Below are positions 18,940 to 27,804 of a stretch of 64,000 bases of DNA, piece after piece. The DNA lies in NCBI RefSeq assembly GCF_000299935.1, contig NZ_AMRL01000017.1:1-64000 (forward strand), in the 5' to 3' direction. Position numbers and translations under genes: made by a program. The number at the start of each line of letters is the position of its first letter. Position 1 is the stretch's first letter. The notes under the pieces are model-generated. The model saw nothing but the letters and a program-made list of their open reading frames with translations. It ran no database searches and was not told the DNA's origin. Origin of the DNA: Oceanibaculum indicum P24. GTDB taxonomy: Bacteria > Pseudomonadota > Alphaproteobacteria > Oceanibaculales > Oceanibaculaceae.

Positions 18940-19556
18940 GCTGCCGGTTTCGGCAGCGCCTCCTGCGGGGTCTTCATGCCGGGCAGGGCCGCCATACGCT
19001 TCATCCAGGCCTGGATGGCCGGATAGGCATCCAACGACAGCTCTGCATCGCTGGCATAGGCGGCGGTGACATAGCAGGCGATATCGGCGACGGTCGGATT
19101 CTTGCCGACCAGATAGTCCTTGCCGGTCAGCGCCTCGTTCAGCATCCCGAGCGCGCGCTCGCCCCGGCCCTTGAAGAAGGCGATCACTTCGGCCGGGCCG
19201 TTGTAGAACAGGCGCTGGGCGCGGGTGGCGGCGATGCCGGGGTAGAACAGGTCAGCCTCCCAGAACAGCCATTCGCGGACCTGGCGCTTCTCCTCCGCAT
19301 TGGCGCCATCGAACTTGCCGGTCTTTGCCGCCAGCTCCAGCAGGATCGCGCCGGACTGGGTCATCGGCGTGCCATCGGCGACCAGCACCGGCACCTGGCC
19401 CCATTTGTTGAGCTTCAGGAAGTCGGGCGTCTTGCTCTCGCCGGCACGCAGATTGACGTGCTTGTAGTCATAGGGCAGGCCGCACAGGTCGAGCATCAGC
19501 CCGGCCTTCACGCAGGGCATGGACAGGAAGGTACCGTAGAGGGTGTAGCTGGACAT
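18936..19556 (-). CDS. Glutathione S-transferase family protein
   Basis: The N-terminal thioredoxin-like half begins MSSYTLYGTFLSMPCVKAGL with a Ser/Cys near the glutathione site and the cis-Pro motif GQVPVLVADG near residue 55, followed by MTQSGAILLELA. The helical C-terminal half includes GKNPTVADIACYV (N-capping box). It has 206 residues, usual for the family. Substrate is unknown. Its stop codon overlaps that of the convergent LysR gene. Confidence 0.92.
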   Translation of the reverse strand: MSSYTLYGTFLSMPCVKAGLMLDLCGLPYDYKHVNLRAGESKTPDFLKLNKWGQVPVLVADGTPMTQSGAILLELAAKTGKFDGANAEEKRQVREWLFWEADLFYPGIAATRAQRLFYNGPAEVIAFFKGRGERALGMLNEALTGKDYLVGKNPTVADIACYVTAAYASDAELSLDAYPAIQAWMKRMAALPGMKTPQEALPKPAA

Positions 19557-19620
19557 GGTTTCCTCGGTTGAGACTGTTCCGGAGATGGAACTGCTGCCGA
19601 GGGTATGCCGCTCCTGCGTC

Positions 19621-20607
19621 CTACGCCAGAGGCTCGAAGGGGGAGCCTTTCGGTTCGGAGAAGCCGAAGAAGGCCCAGCTCTGCGCCATGTGCGGCGGCA
19701 GCGGCGCGGTGACGGTCAGGGTCTTGCCGTTCGGCCGCTTCAGCGTGATCTGCCGCGCATGCAGGTGCAGCTTGCGCGACAGCCCGTCGCCGGCCAGCAG
19801 GGCCGCCTGCCCGCCATATTTGCCGTCGCCCTGGATCGGCGTGCCGATGGCCTGCATGTGCACGCGCAGCTGGTGCGTGCGGCCGGTGACCGGGCGCATG
19901 GCGACGAAGGCGGCCTGCTTGCCGACGGCCTCCACCACCATGAAGTCGGTGATCGAGCGCTTGCCCTCTTCCTCGTCGATATCCATCTTCTCGCCGCGCT
20001 TGCCGGGCAGCTTGGCGATCGGCAGGTCGATGCGGCCCTCGCGCGGCTTCGGGATGCCCGCCGTAATCGCCCAGTACAGCTTTTCCGCATCCTTGGCGCG
20101 GAAGGCCGCGGTCAGCCAGCGCGCCGCCGCCGCCGTGCGCGCCAGCAGCAGCACGCCGCTGGTGTCCTTGTCCAGCCGGTGGACCAGGCGCGGCCGTTCC
20201 TTCGCATCGAAGGTCAGCGCGTCCAGCAGCGCATCGATATGGGTGGTCATGCCGGTACCGCCCTGCACGGCAAGGCCGGCCGGCTTGTTGATCGCCAGCA
20301 CCTCGTCATCGCGGTACAGCACGGCGTCGCGCAGCATCGCCTCCAGCTTCGCATCGGCTTTCGGGCGCGGCGCTGTCTTCGGCGGCGGCGCGGAGTCGAG
20401 GTCGCCCAGCGGCGGCACCCGCACGGCCTGCCCGGCCTCCAGCCGGTGGTTCGCCTTCACGCGCTTGCCATCGACGCGCACCTGGCCGGTGCGCAGCAGC
20501 TTTTCCAGCCGGCCATGGCCCAGCGCCGGATAATGCTTACGGAACCAGCGGTCGAGGCGGGTATCCGCATCCTCCGGCGTGATGGTCAGGGTCTCGACGC
20601 CGCTCAT
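19621..20607 (-). CDS. RluA-family pseudouridine synthase (RluC/RluD type)
   Basis: This enzyme isomerises uridine to pseudouridine in rRNA or tRNA. From ATG 20607 it has 328 residues, an N-terminal S4 domain (DTRLDRWFRKHYPALGHGRL) and the catalytic motif RLVHRLDKDTSGVLLLART near residue 145 with the essential Asp. GRTHQLRVHMQAIGTPIQGD follows. A much longer open frame runs upstream through crcB, but MSGVETLTITPEDADTRLD is the natural start and it overlaps the crcB stop by four bases. The target site cannot be assigned. Confidence 0.92.
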   Translation of the reverse strand: MSGVETLTITPEDADTRLDRWFRKHYPALGHGRLEKLLRTGQVRVDGKRVKANHRLEAGQAVRVPPLGDLDSAPPPKTAPRPKADAKLEAMLRDAVLYRDDEVLAINKPAGLAVQGGTGMTTHIDALLDALTFDAKERPRLVHRLDKDTSGVLLLARTAAAARWLTAAFRAKDAEKLYWAITAGIPKPREGRIDLPIAKLPGKRGEKMDIDEEEGKRSITDFMVVEAVGKQAAFVAMRPVTGRTHQLRVHMQAIGTPIQGDGKYGGQAALLAGDGLSRKLHLHARQITLKRPNGKTLTVTAPLPPHMAQSWAFFGFSEPKGSPFEPLA

Positions 20608-20984
20608 GACAGCACCTGCCTTGTCAGATACATGGCCAGGAAGACGGCGGCCAGACAACCGATGACCGACGCGCCGACATAGAGGAAGGCCGGCCCGTAG
20701 GCACCGCGCCCGGACAGCACGGCGACATCCAGCGAGAAGGCGGAGAAAGTGGTCAGCGCGCCCAGGAAGCCGGTGACCAGGAAGCCGCGCAGCTCCGGCG
20801 AGGCCTGGAACTTCAGCGCCAGCCCCTCGACCAGCACGCCGATCAGGAAGCAGCCGATCAGGTTCACCGTCAGCGTTCCCCATGGGAAGCCGGTGCCCAG
20901 CCACTGGCCCATCAGCCTGTTCACCTCGTGGCGCGCCACGGCGCCCACCGCGCCGCCCAGCGCGACTGCTATCAGCATGTTCAT
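20604..20984 (-). CDS. crcB: Fluoride exporter CrcB/Fluc
   Basis: CrcB forms a dimeric fluoride channel in the inner membrane. The 126-residue protein has four hydrophobic segments and the family motifs GGAVGAVARHEVNR near residue 9, PWGTLTVNLIGCFLIG near residue 34, and GFLGALTTFSAFSLD near residue 70. It overlaps the downstream pseudouridine synthase, so the two are co-transcribed, a pairing seen in other alphaproteobacteria. No crcB-type fluoride riboswitch is recognisable upstream. Confidence 0.95.
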   Translation of the reverse strand: MNMLIAVALGGAVGAVARHEVNRLMGQWLGTGFPWGTLTVNLIGCFLIGVLVEGLALKFQASPELRGFLVTGFLGALTTFSAFSLDVAVLSGRGAYGPAFLYVGASVIGCLAAVFLAMYLTRQVLS

Positions 20985-21187
20985 GGGCGTTCTTCAGCTC
21001 GCTTTCATTCAGGTCGATCCTGCGCCGACCGTGCCTTGGGTCAAGCCTGTACACCCGTGGGCAGGAAAAATGCAAAAAAATCGCATCCAGCCGGGATTAG
21101 AGGCAGGGGCTCAGGCGTATACCTTCACGAGTGCGGAAGGAAATCCGCGCTATCCTTCGGTTTCCCCGACCCGACCTGAGCCGTTCG

Positions 21188-21715
21188 ATGCCGCGCCATT
21201 CCCTCTCCCATCTGCTTGCCACAGAGACCGACCGGTTGCGGCGCTATGCCCGCAGCCTGGTCCGTGGCCGGGAGGAGGCGGAGGATCTGGTGCAGGAGAC
21301 CCTGCTGCGCGGCATCGAACGGTCTTCTTCCTGGGACCCGTCACGGCCGCTCGGACCCTGGCTGTTCAGCATCCTGCACAATCTCTATGCCAGCGGCATG
21401 CGCCGTGCGCAGTCGCGCGAGCGGGCACTGCGCCATATCGGGCTGCTGCTGGAGCCGCCCCGTTCGGCACCGAGCACGCCCGCCGCCCAGATGGAGCTGA
21501 ATGAGACGCTGAGGGCGCTCTACGACCTGCCGGAGGAGCAGCGCCAGGTGCTGGTGCTGGTGACCATTGAGGACCTGTCCTACGAGGAGGCCGCCGCCCG
21601 CCTCGATATCCCGCTGGGCACGCTGATGTCGCGCCTGGCGCGTGGCCGTGAAGCCCTGCGGCAGGCGGTGGACCGTGACGAGAAACGCCCGGGCGGGCTG
21701 AAACTGGTGAGGTGA
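21188..21715 (+). CDS. ECF-type RNA polymerase sigma factor
   Basis: The 175-residue protein has sigma region 2 (AEDLVQETLLRGIERSSSW, near residues 30-50, and PLGPWLFSILHNLYASGMRR) and region 4 (YDLPEEQRQVLVLVTIEDLS then EEAAARLDIPLGTLMSRLA). ATG 21188 gives MPRHSLSHLLATETDRL; an upstream start would add an unconserved leader. It is followed after three bases by a putative anti-sigma factor, the classical ECF pairing. Target promoters are not known. Confidence 0.93.
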   Translation: MPRHSLSHLLATETDRLRRYARSLVRGREEAEDLVQETLLRGIERSSSWDPSRPLGPWLFSILHNLYASGMRRAQSRERALRHIGLLLEPPRSAPSTPAAQMELNETLRALYDLPEEQRQVLVLVTIEDLSYEEAAARLDIPLGTLMSRLARGREALRQAVDRDEKRPGGLKLVR

Positions 21716-21718
21716 GAC

Positions 21719-22504
21719 ATGGAAACGCCCATCGACCGTTCGATCAGTGAAACCGATCTGCACGCCTATATCGATGGCGGGCTGGAGGAAGAGCGGATGC
21801 GCGCTGTCGAGACCTATCTCGACGCCCATCCGGAAGAGGCCGAACGCGTGCGCGCCTACGCCCTGCAGCGGCTGGAGATCACCCGCTATCTGGATGCGGA
21901 AATGCAGGTGAAGCCGCTGCGCACCGAACGGCTGTCCAGGCGCTTGTCGCAGGCGCTGGTGCTGCGGAATGCGCGTCCCTGGCTGATGCGCAGTATTGCC
22001 GCCTGCCTGCTGGTCGCGCTGGGCTGGGGGGCACGGGATTTGGCCACCTTGCCGGCAACCGCCGCCTTGCCGGTCTTCGCCAATGAAGCGTCCGAAGCGC
22101 ATGAGACGGTCGCCGAAATCGACCTGCCACTGTCAGAGGTGCTGCGTGCGGAGCCGATGACGCTGGTCAATTATCTCGCCCGGCATGACCAGGCCGACCT
22201 GCCGGTACGGGCGCTTTCGCTGGATGGGTTGCTGGTTCGCGGCGCGCAGCTGGTCCCCTGGGATGAAGGTACGGCGCTGCAATTCGTGTTCGAGAAGGCC
22301 GATGGCGGCCAGCGCGTCACCCTGTTCGTTGCCGTGCCCAGCAAGGCGGCGCATCTGGAGCCGCGTCCAGTCAAGCTGAAGGGCGTGCCGATGGTGTACT
22401 GGCAGAGCGGCCGGCTGGCCTTCGCGCTCAGCGGCGATCTGCCGGAAACCGTGCTGAACGCTTATGCCACGCATATCGAACATGAAACCGAGCGGCGCGG
22501 CTGA
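21719..22504 (+). CDS. Putative membrane anti-sigma factor
   Basis: The 261-residue protein begins with a short cytoplasmic region (SETDLHAYIDGGLEEERMRA) resembling the anti-sigma N-terminal helix pattern, here without the zinc HxxxCxxC motif. One membrane segment lies near residues 82-102 (WLMRSIAACLLVALGW), and the rest is probably periplasmic. Its position three bases after an ECF sigma gene supports the role. The next gene starts inside its end. Confidence 0.82.
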   Translation: METPIDRSISETDLHAYIDGGLEEERMRAVETYLDAHPEEAERVRAYALQRLEITRYLDAEMQVKPLRTERLSRRLSQALVLRNARPWLMRSIAACLLVALGWGARDLATLPATAALPVFANEASEAHETVAEIDLPLSEVLRAEPMTLVNYLARHDQADLPVRALSLDGLLVRGAQLVPWDEGTALQFVFEKADGGQRVTLFVAVPSKAAHLEPRPVKLKGVPMVYWQSGRLAFALSGDLPETVLNAYATHIEHETERRG

Positions 22505-23720
22505 ACCGGCCTTTCCCTACCGCCAACGAGAGTATGAACAGGCCATGCTGGCACCCGGCGACCCCGTTCCCTGGTTTTCCTGCGATTCCACGGTCAATCC
22601 GCGTTTCTTCTTTCCTTCGGTCGCGGACAAGCCGATTGCGGTCTTTTTCTTCGGATCGTTCGCAACGCCGCTCATGGCGCAGCTGTGGGAGGCCTTTTTC
22701 GCCGCGCGGCTGCAGTTCGCGGCGCGGGGCTTCCGTGTCATCGGGGTGAGTGTCGATCCGCGTGACCGGCAGCAACCCCGGCTGATCGATGCACGGCAGG
22801 ACTTCGTCACCCTGTGGGACGCGGAGATGAAGATCAGCAGCCTGTTCGGCGTGGCGCAGCGGCAGATGGCGCCGGGTGCGGGCCCGGGCGCGGTCATGGC
22901 CAACTGGTCCTATGCGCCGGCTGTTTGTCTGCTGGACGAAAATCTGCGGGTCATTGACTGGATTCCGCTGGGCGATGCGAAGACGCATGTCGCGCGGACA
23001 CTCGCGCGGATCGATGCGCTGCCGCCGCGGCCCGCCCCGCGTCTGGTCGAACAATGCGCGCCGGTGCTGCAGGTGCCGAATGTGATCGACCGGCAGCTCT
23101 GCCGGACGCTGATCGAGACCTGGGAGCAGGAAGGCAATACCGAGTCCGGCTATATGGAGCGCGACGGCAAGGGCAAGCTGGTCGGCTATATCGACCACAG
23201 CCGCAAGCGCCGCCGCGATCATTTCCTGCCGAACCAGTCGCCGCTCTATGTAAATCTGAGAGACATCGTCACGCAGCGCATCGTGCCGATGGTGGCGCGC
23301 GCCTATCACTACCAGATCAGCCGGGTCGAGCGCTTCTGCATTGCCTGCTATGACGGCGAGGATGGCGGCGGCTATTTCAAGGCGCACCGGGATTTCACCG
23401 GGCCGGAATCCCACCGCGCCTTCGCCATGACGATCAATCTGAACGCCGAGGAGTATGAGGGCGGACATCTGGTGTTCCCGGAGTTTGGGCCGCATCTCTA
23501 CCGTCCCGGAACCGGTGATGCGGTGCTGTTCTCGGGCTATCTGATGCATGAGGTGCGGCCGGTCACGCGCGGGCGCCGCTTCGCGCTGCTCTCCTTCTTC
23601 TATGGCGAACGCGAGGCCAGGGTGCGCGAACAGTACGCCCAGACCCATGGCATCGGGCACGAGACGGTGCGCGGCACGCCCGAATATGAACGGCTTAAGG
23701 CCGTCGGGAATGACGGGTAG
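22482..23720 (+). CDS. Redoxin-like plus 2-oxoglutarate/Fe(II) dioxygenase-like fusion
   Basis: The N-terminal part (to about residue 170) follows the AhpC/TSA thioredoxin-fold pattern: PGDPVPWFSCDS, VFFFGSFATPLM, GFRVIGVSVDPR. The position of the peroxidatic Cys appears to be Thr/Ser, so peroxidase activity is doubtful. The C-terminal part is a prolyl-4-hydroxylase-like dioxygenase: the HxD pair is in FKAHRDFTG, the distal His in LMHEVRPVTRGRR, and the trailing Arg binds 2-oxoglutarate. ATGs at 22464, 22482 and 22545 are possible; 22482 is a compromise. It follows the sigma/anti-sigma pair closely and may be their target. Confidence 0.82.
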   Translation: MKPSGAAEPAFPYRQREYEQAMLAPGDPVPWFSCDSTVNPRFFFPSVADKPIAVFFFGSFATPLMAQLWEAFFAARLQFAARGFRVIGVSVDPRDRQQPRLIDARQDFVTLWDAEMKISSLFGVAQRQMAPGAGPGAVMANWSYAPAVCLLDENLRVIDWIPLGDAKTHVARTLARIDALPPRPAPRLVEQCAPVLQVPNVIDRQLCRTLIETWEQEGNTESGYMERDGKGKLVGYIDHSRKRRRDHFLPNQSPLYVNLRDIVTQRIVPMVARAYHYQISRVERFCIACYDGEDGGGYFKAHRDFTGPESHRAFAMTINLNAEEYEGGHLVFPEFGPHLYRPGTGDAVLFSGYLMHEVRPVTRGRRFALLSFFYGEREARVREQYAQTHGIGHETVRGTPEYERLKAVGNDG

Positions 23721-23805
23721 CAGGGGATAACGGCTCAGCTGGCTGGACTTTCGGGGGCCGATACCTTAGAACGCCGCCTTCGATTGCGAGAAAGCCGACA
23801 TCCCC

Positions 23806-24600
23806 ATGGATCATCTCGACGCGCTCGAAAGCCAGTCGATCTACATTTTCCGCGAGGCGTTCAACCGGTTTGACCGGCTGGCCATGCTGTGGTCGCTGGG
23901 CAAGGATTCGAACGTCATGATATGGCTGGCCCGCAAGGCCTTCTTCGGCCATATCCCGTTTCCGCTGCTGTTCTGCGACACCGGCAAGAAGTTCCCGGAA
24001 ATGTACGAGTTCCGCGACCGCTACCGGCAGGAGTGGGAACTGAACCTTGTCGTACGGGACTGCCCGCCGATCGAGGAGATCGACGCGACCCTGCCGCCTG
24101 CCGCCCGGTCGGCCGCGCGCAAGACCGAGGCGCTGAAGCGCGCCATCGCGGAATTCGACTTCCAGGCGGTGGTTGCCGGCATCCGCCGCGACGAGGAGCC
24201 GACACGCGCCAAGGAGCGTGTGTTCAGCCCGCGCGGCGTCGATGCGGCCTGGAACTTCAAGGACCAGCCGCCGGAATTCTGGGACCAGTACAACACCGAT
24301 TTCGCACCCGGCACGCATGTCCGCATCCATCCGATCCTGCATTGGACGGAGCTGGACATCTGGCGCTACATCCAGCGCGAGAAGATCCCCGTGGTGCCGC
24401 TCTATTTCTCGAAGAACGGCAAGCGCTACCGCAGCCTGGGCGATACCGACATCACCCATCCGGTTGCCAGCGAGGCGGCGACCATCGAGGAGATCATCGC
24501 CGAGCTGGAGCAGACCCGCGTGCCGGAGCGCAGCGGCCGTGCCATGGATACCGAGACCGAGGACGCCTTCGAGCGGCTGCGCACGGCGGGGTATATGTGA
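23806..24600 (+). CDS. cysD: Sulfate adenylyltransferase subunit 2
   Basis: CysD is the catalytic PP-loop subunit that makes adenosine 5'-phosphosulfate from ATP and sulfate. The PP-loop motif SLGKDSNVMIWLARKAF lies at about residues 30-46. The family patterns FCDTGKKFPEMYEFRD and RRDEEPTRAKERVFS follow. It has 264 residues, a little shorter than the 300-residue E. coli protein. TGA overlaps the ATG of the cysN-cysC fusion by one base (TGATG). Confidence 0.96.
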   Translation: MDHLDALESQSIYIFREAFNRFDRLAMLWSLGKDSNVMIWLARKAFFGHIPFPLLFCDTGKKFPEMYEFRDRYRQEWELNLVVRDCPPIEEIDATLPPAARSAARKTEALKRAIAEFDFQAVVAGIRRDEEPTRAKERVFSPRGVDAAWNFKDQPPEFWDQYNTDFAPGTHVRIHPILHWTELDIWRYIQREKIPVVPLYFSKNGKRYRSLGDTDITHPVASEAATIEEIIAELEQTRVPERSGRAMDTETEDAFERLRTAGYM

Positions 24601-26492
24601 TGACGGCAACGATCCAGGGCACGGCTCCGCTGACCATCGTCATCGTCGGCCATGTCGATCACGGTAAATCCACGCTGGTCGGGCGGCTGATCCATGACAC
24701 CGGCTCCATGCCAGACGGCAAGCTGGAAGCCATCCGGGCGATGTCGGAAAAGCGCGGCATGCCCTTCGAATGGGCCTTCCTGCTGGATGCCTTCCAGGCC
24801 GAGCGCGACCAGGGCATCACCATCGACACGACGCAGATCCACTTCAAGACCGAGACGCGGCCCTACCTCATCGTCGATGCGCCGGGTCACAAGGAATTCC
24901 TGAAGAACATGATCACCGGTGCGTCCGCTGCTGCTGCCGCTGTGCTGGTGGTCGATGCGGTGGATGGCGTGCAGGAACAGTCGCGCCGGCACGGCTATCT
25001 GCTGCATCTGCTGGGGGTGCGTCAGGTCGTGGTGGCGGTGAACAAGATGGACCTCGCCGGCTACGATGCCGGGCGGTTCGCCCAGGTTGAGGCGGATATC
25101 CGCGCCTATCTGGCCTCCATCGGGGTGGAGCCGCTGCAGGTGGTGCCGGTCTCCGCGCGCGAGGGCGACAATATCGCCCGCCGCTCGGACGCCATGCCCT
25201 GGTATCAGGGGCCGACCGTTACTGGGGCGCTGGATGGCTGCATGCCGCCGCCGCCGCCGGTCGATCTGCCGCTGCGCCTGCCGGTGCAGGACGTCTACAA
25301 GTTCGACCAGCGCCGCATTCTCGCCGGCCGCATCGAAAGCGGCAGCCTGTCGGTCGGCGACCGCATCCTGGTGTCGCCGGCGAACAAGAGTGCGCGCATC
25401 GCCAGCATCGAGGCATGGAACGCCGCCGCGCCGGTGACGACGGCCAGTGCCGGCCAGTCGGTCGGCATCACGCTGGACGAGCCGATCTTCGTCGAGCGCG
25501 GGCAGATCGTCAGCCATGCCGAGACCGCGCCGGTCGAGACCAACGTGTTCCGCGCGCGGCTGTTCTGGCTGGGTCACTCGCCGCTGCGACAGGGCCGGAC
25601 CTACAAGATGAAGCTGGCGACCGGCGAGTTCCCGGTCGAGGTGGAGCGGGTCGAGACGGTCATCGATGTCGGCGACCTGTCGCTCAGCGCCAATGAGGCG
25701 GTGGAGCGCAATGGCGTTGCCGAGGTGGTGCTGCGGTCCCGCTCGCTGCTGGCGCTGGACGAGTTCCAGCGCAACCCGCGCACCGGGCGCTTCGTGCTGG
25801 TCGAGGGCTACGACATTGTCGGCGGCGGCATCGTCTCGATGGAAGGCTATCCCGACCAGCGCGCCCAGCGCACCGTGGTCTCCACCAACATCCACGCGGT
25901 GGAAAGCCGGGTGGCGATGGAGGATCGCTGGCAGAAGAACAACCACAAGAGCGGCGTGATCTGGCTGACCGGCCTGTCCGGGGCGGGCAAGACCACGCTG
26001 GCGCTGGCGCTGGAACATGAACTGCACCGCAAGGGCTATCAGGTCTATGTGCTGGACGGCGACAATATCCGCCACGGCCTGTCCGCCGATCTGGGTTTCT
26101 CGCCAGACGACAGGGCGGAGAATATCCGCCGCGTCGGCGAGGTGTCGGCGCTGTTCGCCCAAGCCGGCATGATCGTCGTCACCGCCTTCATCTCGCCCTA
26201 CCGGGCCGACCGTGACCATGTGCGCGACATTGCCGGGACGCTGTTCCACGAGGTCCATGTGAAGGCGGATGTCGCCACCTGCGAGCTGCGCGACCCGAAG
26301 GGGCTGTACAAGAAGGCGCGGGCCGGCGAGATCAAGGATTTCACCGGCATTTCCGCCCCCTACGAGCCGCCGCAGGCGCCGGAGCTGGTGGTGGATACGG
26401 CGAACCAGAGCATCGAGCAGTCGGTGGCCGAACTGTTGGCCTATGTCACCACGCATTTCCGGCTGACGACAAAGACGGCCGCGGCAGGCTAA
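24600..26492 (+). CDS. cysN: Sulfate adenylyltransferase subunit 1 / adenylylsulfate kinase fusion
   Basis: The 630-residue protein joins the CysN GTPase to CysC (APS kinase), as in NodQ-type and many alphaproteobacterial proteins. The GTPase P-loop GHVDHGKSTLVGRL is at residue 18, DAPGHKEFLKN near 94 and NKMDL near 150. The kinase P-loop GLSGAGKTTLA is near residue 458 and DGDNIRHGL follows. The product is PAPS, used for reductive sulfur assimilation or for sulfation. The open frame extends upstream through cysD, but ATG 24600 is correct because it overlaps the cysD stop. Confidence 0.96.
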   Translation: MTATIQGTAPLTIVIVGHVDHGKSTLVGRLIHDTGSMPDGKLEAIRAMSEKRGMPFEWAFLLDAFQAERDQGITIDTTQIHFKTETRPYLIVDAPGHKEFLKNMITGASAAAAAVLVVDAVDGVQEQSRRHGYLLHLLGVRQVVVAVNKMDLAGYDAGRFAQVEADIRAYLASIGVEPLQVVPVSAREGDNIARRSDAMPWYQGPTVTGALDGCMPPPPPVDLPLRLPVQDVYKFDQRRILAGRIESGSLSVGDRILVSPANKSARIASIEAWNAAAPVTTASAGQSVGITLDEPIFVERGQIVSHAETAPVETNVFRARLFWLGHSPLRQGRTYKMKLATGEFPVEVERVETVIDVGDLSLSANEAVERNGVAEVVLRSRSLLALDEFQRNPRTGRFVLVEGYDIVGGGIVSMEGYPDQRAQRTVVSTNIHAVESRVAMEDRWQKNNHKSGVIWLTGLSGAGKTTLALALEHELHRKGYQVYVLDGDNIRHGLSADLGFSPDDRAENIRRVGEVSALFAQAGMIVVTAFISPYRADRDHVRDIAGTLFHEVHVKADVATCELRDPKGLYKKARAGEIKDFTGISAPYEPPQAPELVVDTANQSIEQSVAELLAYVTTHFRLTTKTAAAG

Positions 26493-26523
26493 TATCCGGG
26501 GTCCATGGATCAGGGAGGCAAGG

Positions 26524-26841
26524 ATGACGGAAGAAAAACCGTTCGACCCGTTGTGGGACGAGGATAATGTCCTGATCTGTGTCACCCTGCCGGCGCCGCA
26601 GGGGCAGAAGGGCTGCTATACGGTCATGAACTGGTGCCGGCGCTGCGGCGACAAGCTGGATGTGCAGCGCATCGCCGACAAGCTGGCGCCAAGCCGCGAT
26701 GAAGCCCTGAGTGCCGCACGCCAGTTCTGCCAGCAGAACGCCATCCCCGTGCTGTATGACGCGGATTTCCACCAGCTGGATTTCAGCCAGCCGGAGGCCG
26801 CCGTCGCCACGGCGCTGGAAGGTCTCGGCCGCCCCGCCTGA
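26524..26841 (+). CDS. Unrecognised 105-residue protein with a CxxC motif
   Basis: The protein begins MTEEKPFDPLWDEDNVLICV and has C-x6-C-x2-C (GCYTVMNWCRRCGDKL, about residues 36-48), with another Cys in RQFCQQNAIPV. This could bind a metal or be redox active. No signal peptide or membrane segment is seen. The acidic N-terminus is followed by an alpha/beta-like body. It starts 32 bases after cysNC behind AGGGAGGCAAGG, on the same strand, and lies 113 bases before a TauE-like exporter. I do not recognise the family. Confidence 0.75.
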   Translation: MTEEKPFDPLWDEDNVLICVTLPAPQGQKGCYTVMNWCRRCGDKLDVQRIADKLAPSRDEALSAARQFCQQNAIPVLYDADFHQLDFSQPEAAVATALEGLGRPA

Positions 26842-26953
26842 GGGCCAGCCATGCAGGCTGGCCGGCAACACCGGTCTTGTGCCGTCCCGCTGCCTCGCCT
26901 ATGACATCGGATAGTCTAACGGATCGTCCCGCCCACTACTTTCGAGCCTTCCC

Positions 26954-27784
26954 ATGGATGCAAGCGTGATCGACGCGACGCTGCTGGCGCTCGCCTTTGC
27001 GGTTTTCGCGACCGGCCTGTTCGCCGGTGTTCTGGCTGGCCTGCTCGGCGTGGGCGGCGGCATCGTCATCGTGCCGGTGCTGTTCCATATCCTGACCGGT
27101 TTCAACATCGACCCGTCGGTGAAGATGCATCTGGCGGTCGGCACCTCGCTCGCCACCATCATCCCGACCTCGATCATGTCGGCGCGCTCGCACCACAAGC
27201 GCGGCTCGGTCGATTTCGACCTGCTGAAGTCCTGGGCGCCGATGGCGCTGATCGGCGCGCTGATCGGCACGGTCATTGCGGTCTATGTGAAGGGCGCGGT
27301 GCTAACCGGCGTGTTCGCCGTGGTTGCACTGATCGTCGCCGCCCATATGGCTTTCGCGCGGGAAGGCATGCATATCTCCGATCGGCTGCCCAGGGCGCCG
27401 CTGAAGCATCTGATCGCGGTGATCATCGGCGGCTTCTCGACCATGATGGGCATTGGCGGCGGAACGCTCAGCGTGCCGACCCTGTCGCTGTTCAACTTCC
27501 CGATCAAGCGGGCGGTCGGCACCGCCTCGGCGCTGGGGCTGGTGATCGCCATTCCGGGCACCATCGGCTTCCTCTACAGCGGTATCGGCATGCCGAACCG
27601 CCCGCCGCTCAGTATCGGCTATGTCTCGCTGATCGGCTTCGCGCTGATCGTGCCGGCCACCATGCTGGCCGCCCCCTGGGGGGCGCGCATGGCGCATGCG
27701 ATGAGCACGAAGTGGCTGCGCCGCGCCTTTGCCCTTTTCCTCGCCATCACCTCGGCGCGGATGTTCTACAGCCTGTTCGCCTGA
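26954..27784 (+). CDS. TauE/SafE-family membrane transporter
   Basis: The 276-residue protein has about eight hydrophobic segments in two homologous halves. The family marker GLLGVGGGIVIVPVLFHI lies near residue 30, and a second Gly-rich repeat GIGGGTLSVPTLSLF lies near residue 165. Members export sulfite, sulfoacetate or other organic sulfur acids. Its place after cysD-cysNC fits a role in sulfite or sulfonate handling, but the substrate is inferred. Confidence 0.9.
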   Translation: MDASVIDATLLALAFAVFATGLFAGVLAGLLGVGGGIVIVPVLFHILTGFNIDPSVKMHLAVGTSLATIIPTSIMSARSHHKRGSVDFDLLKSWAPMALIGALIGTVIAVYVKGAVLTGVFAVVALIVAAHMAFAREGMHISDRLPRAPLKHLIAVIIGGFSTMMGIGGGTLSVPTLSLFNFPIKRAVGTASALGLVIAIPGTIGFLYSGIGMPNRPPLSIGYVSLIGFALIVPATMLAAPWGARMAHAMSTKWLRRAFALFLAITSARMFYSLFA

Positions 27785-27804
27785 ACCATAAGGAAGCAGC
27801 CAAA

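Noticed and set aside
20985-21187. Fluoride riboswitch upstream of crcB
   Set aside because: No crcB-motif core was found in the upstream sequence on the reverse strand.
23889-24599. N-terminal extension of the CysN-CysC frame across cysD
   Set aside because: The frame is open only because of high GC content; the true start overlaps the cysD stop and gives the normal GTPase N-terminus.
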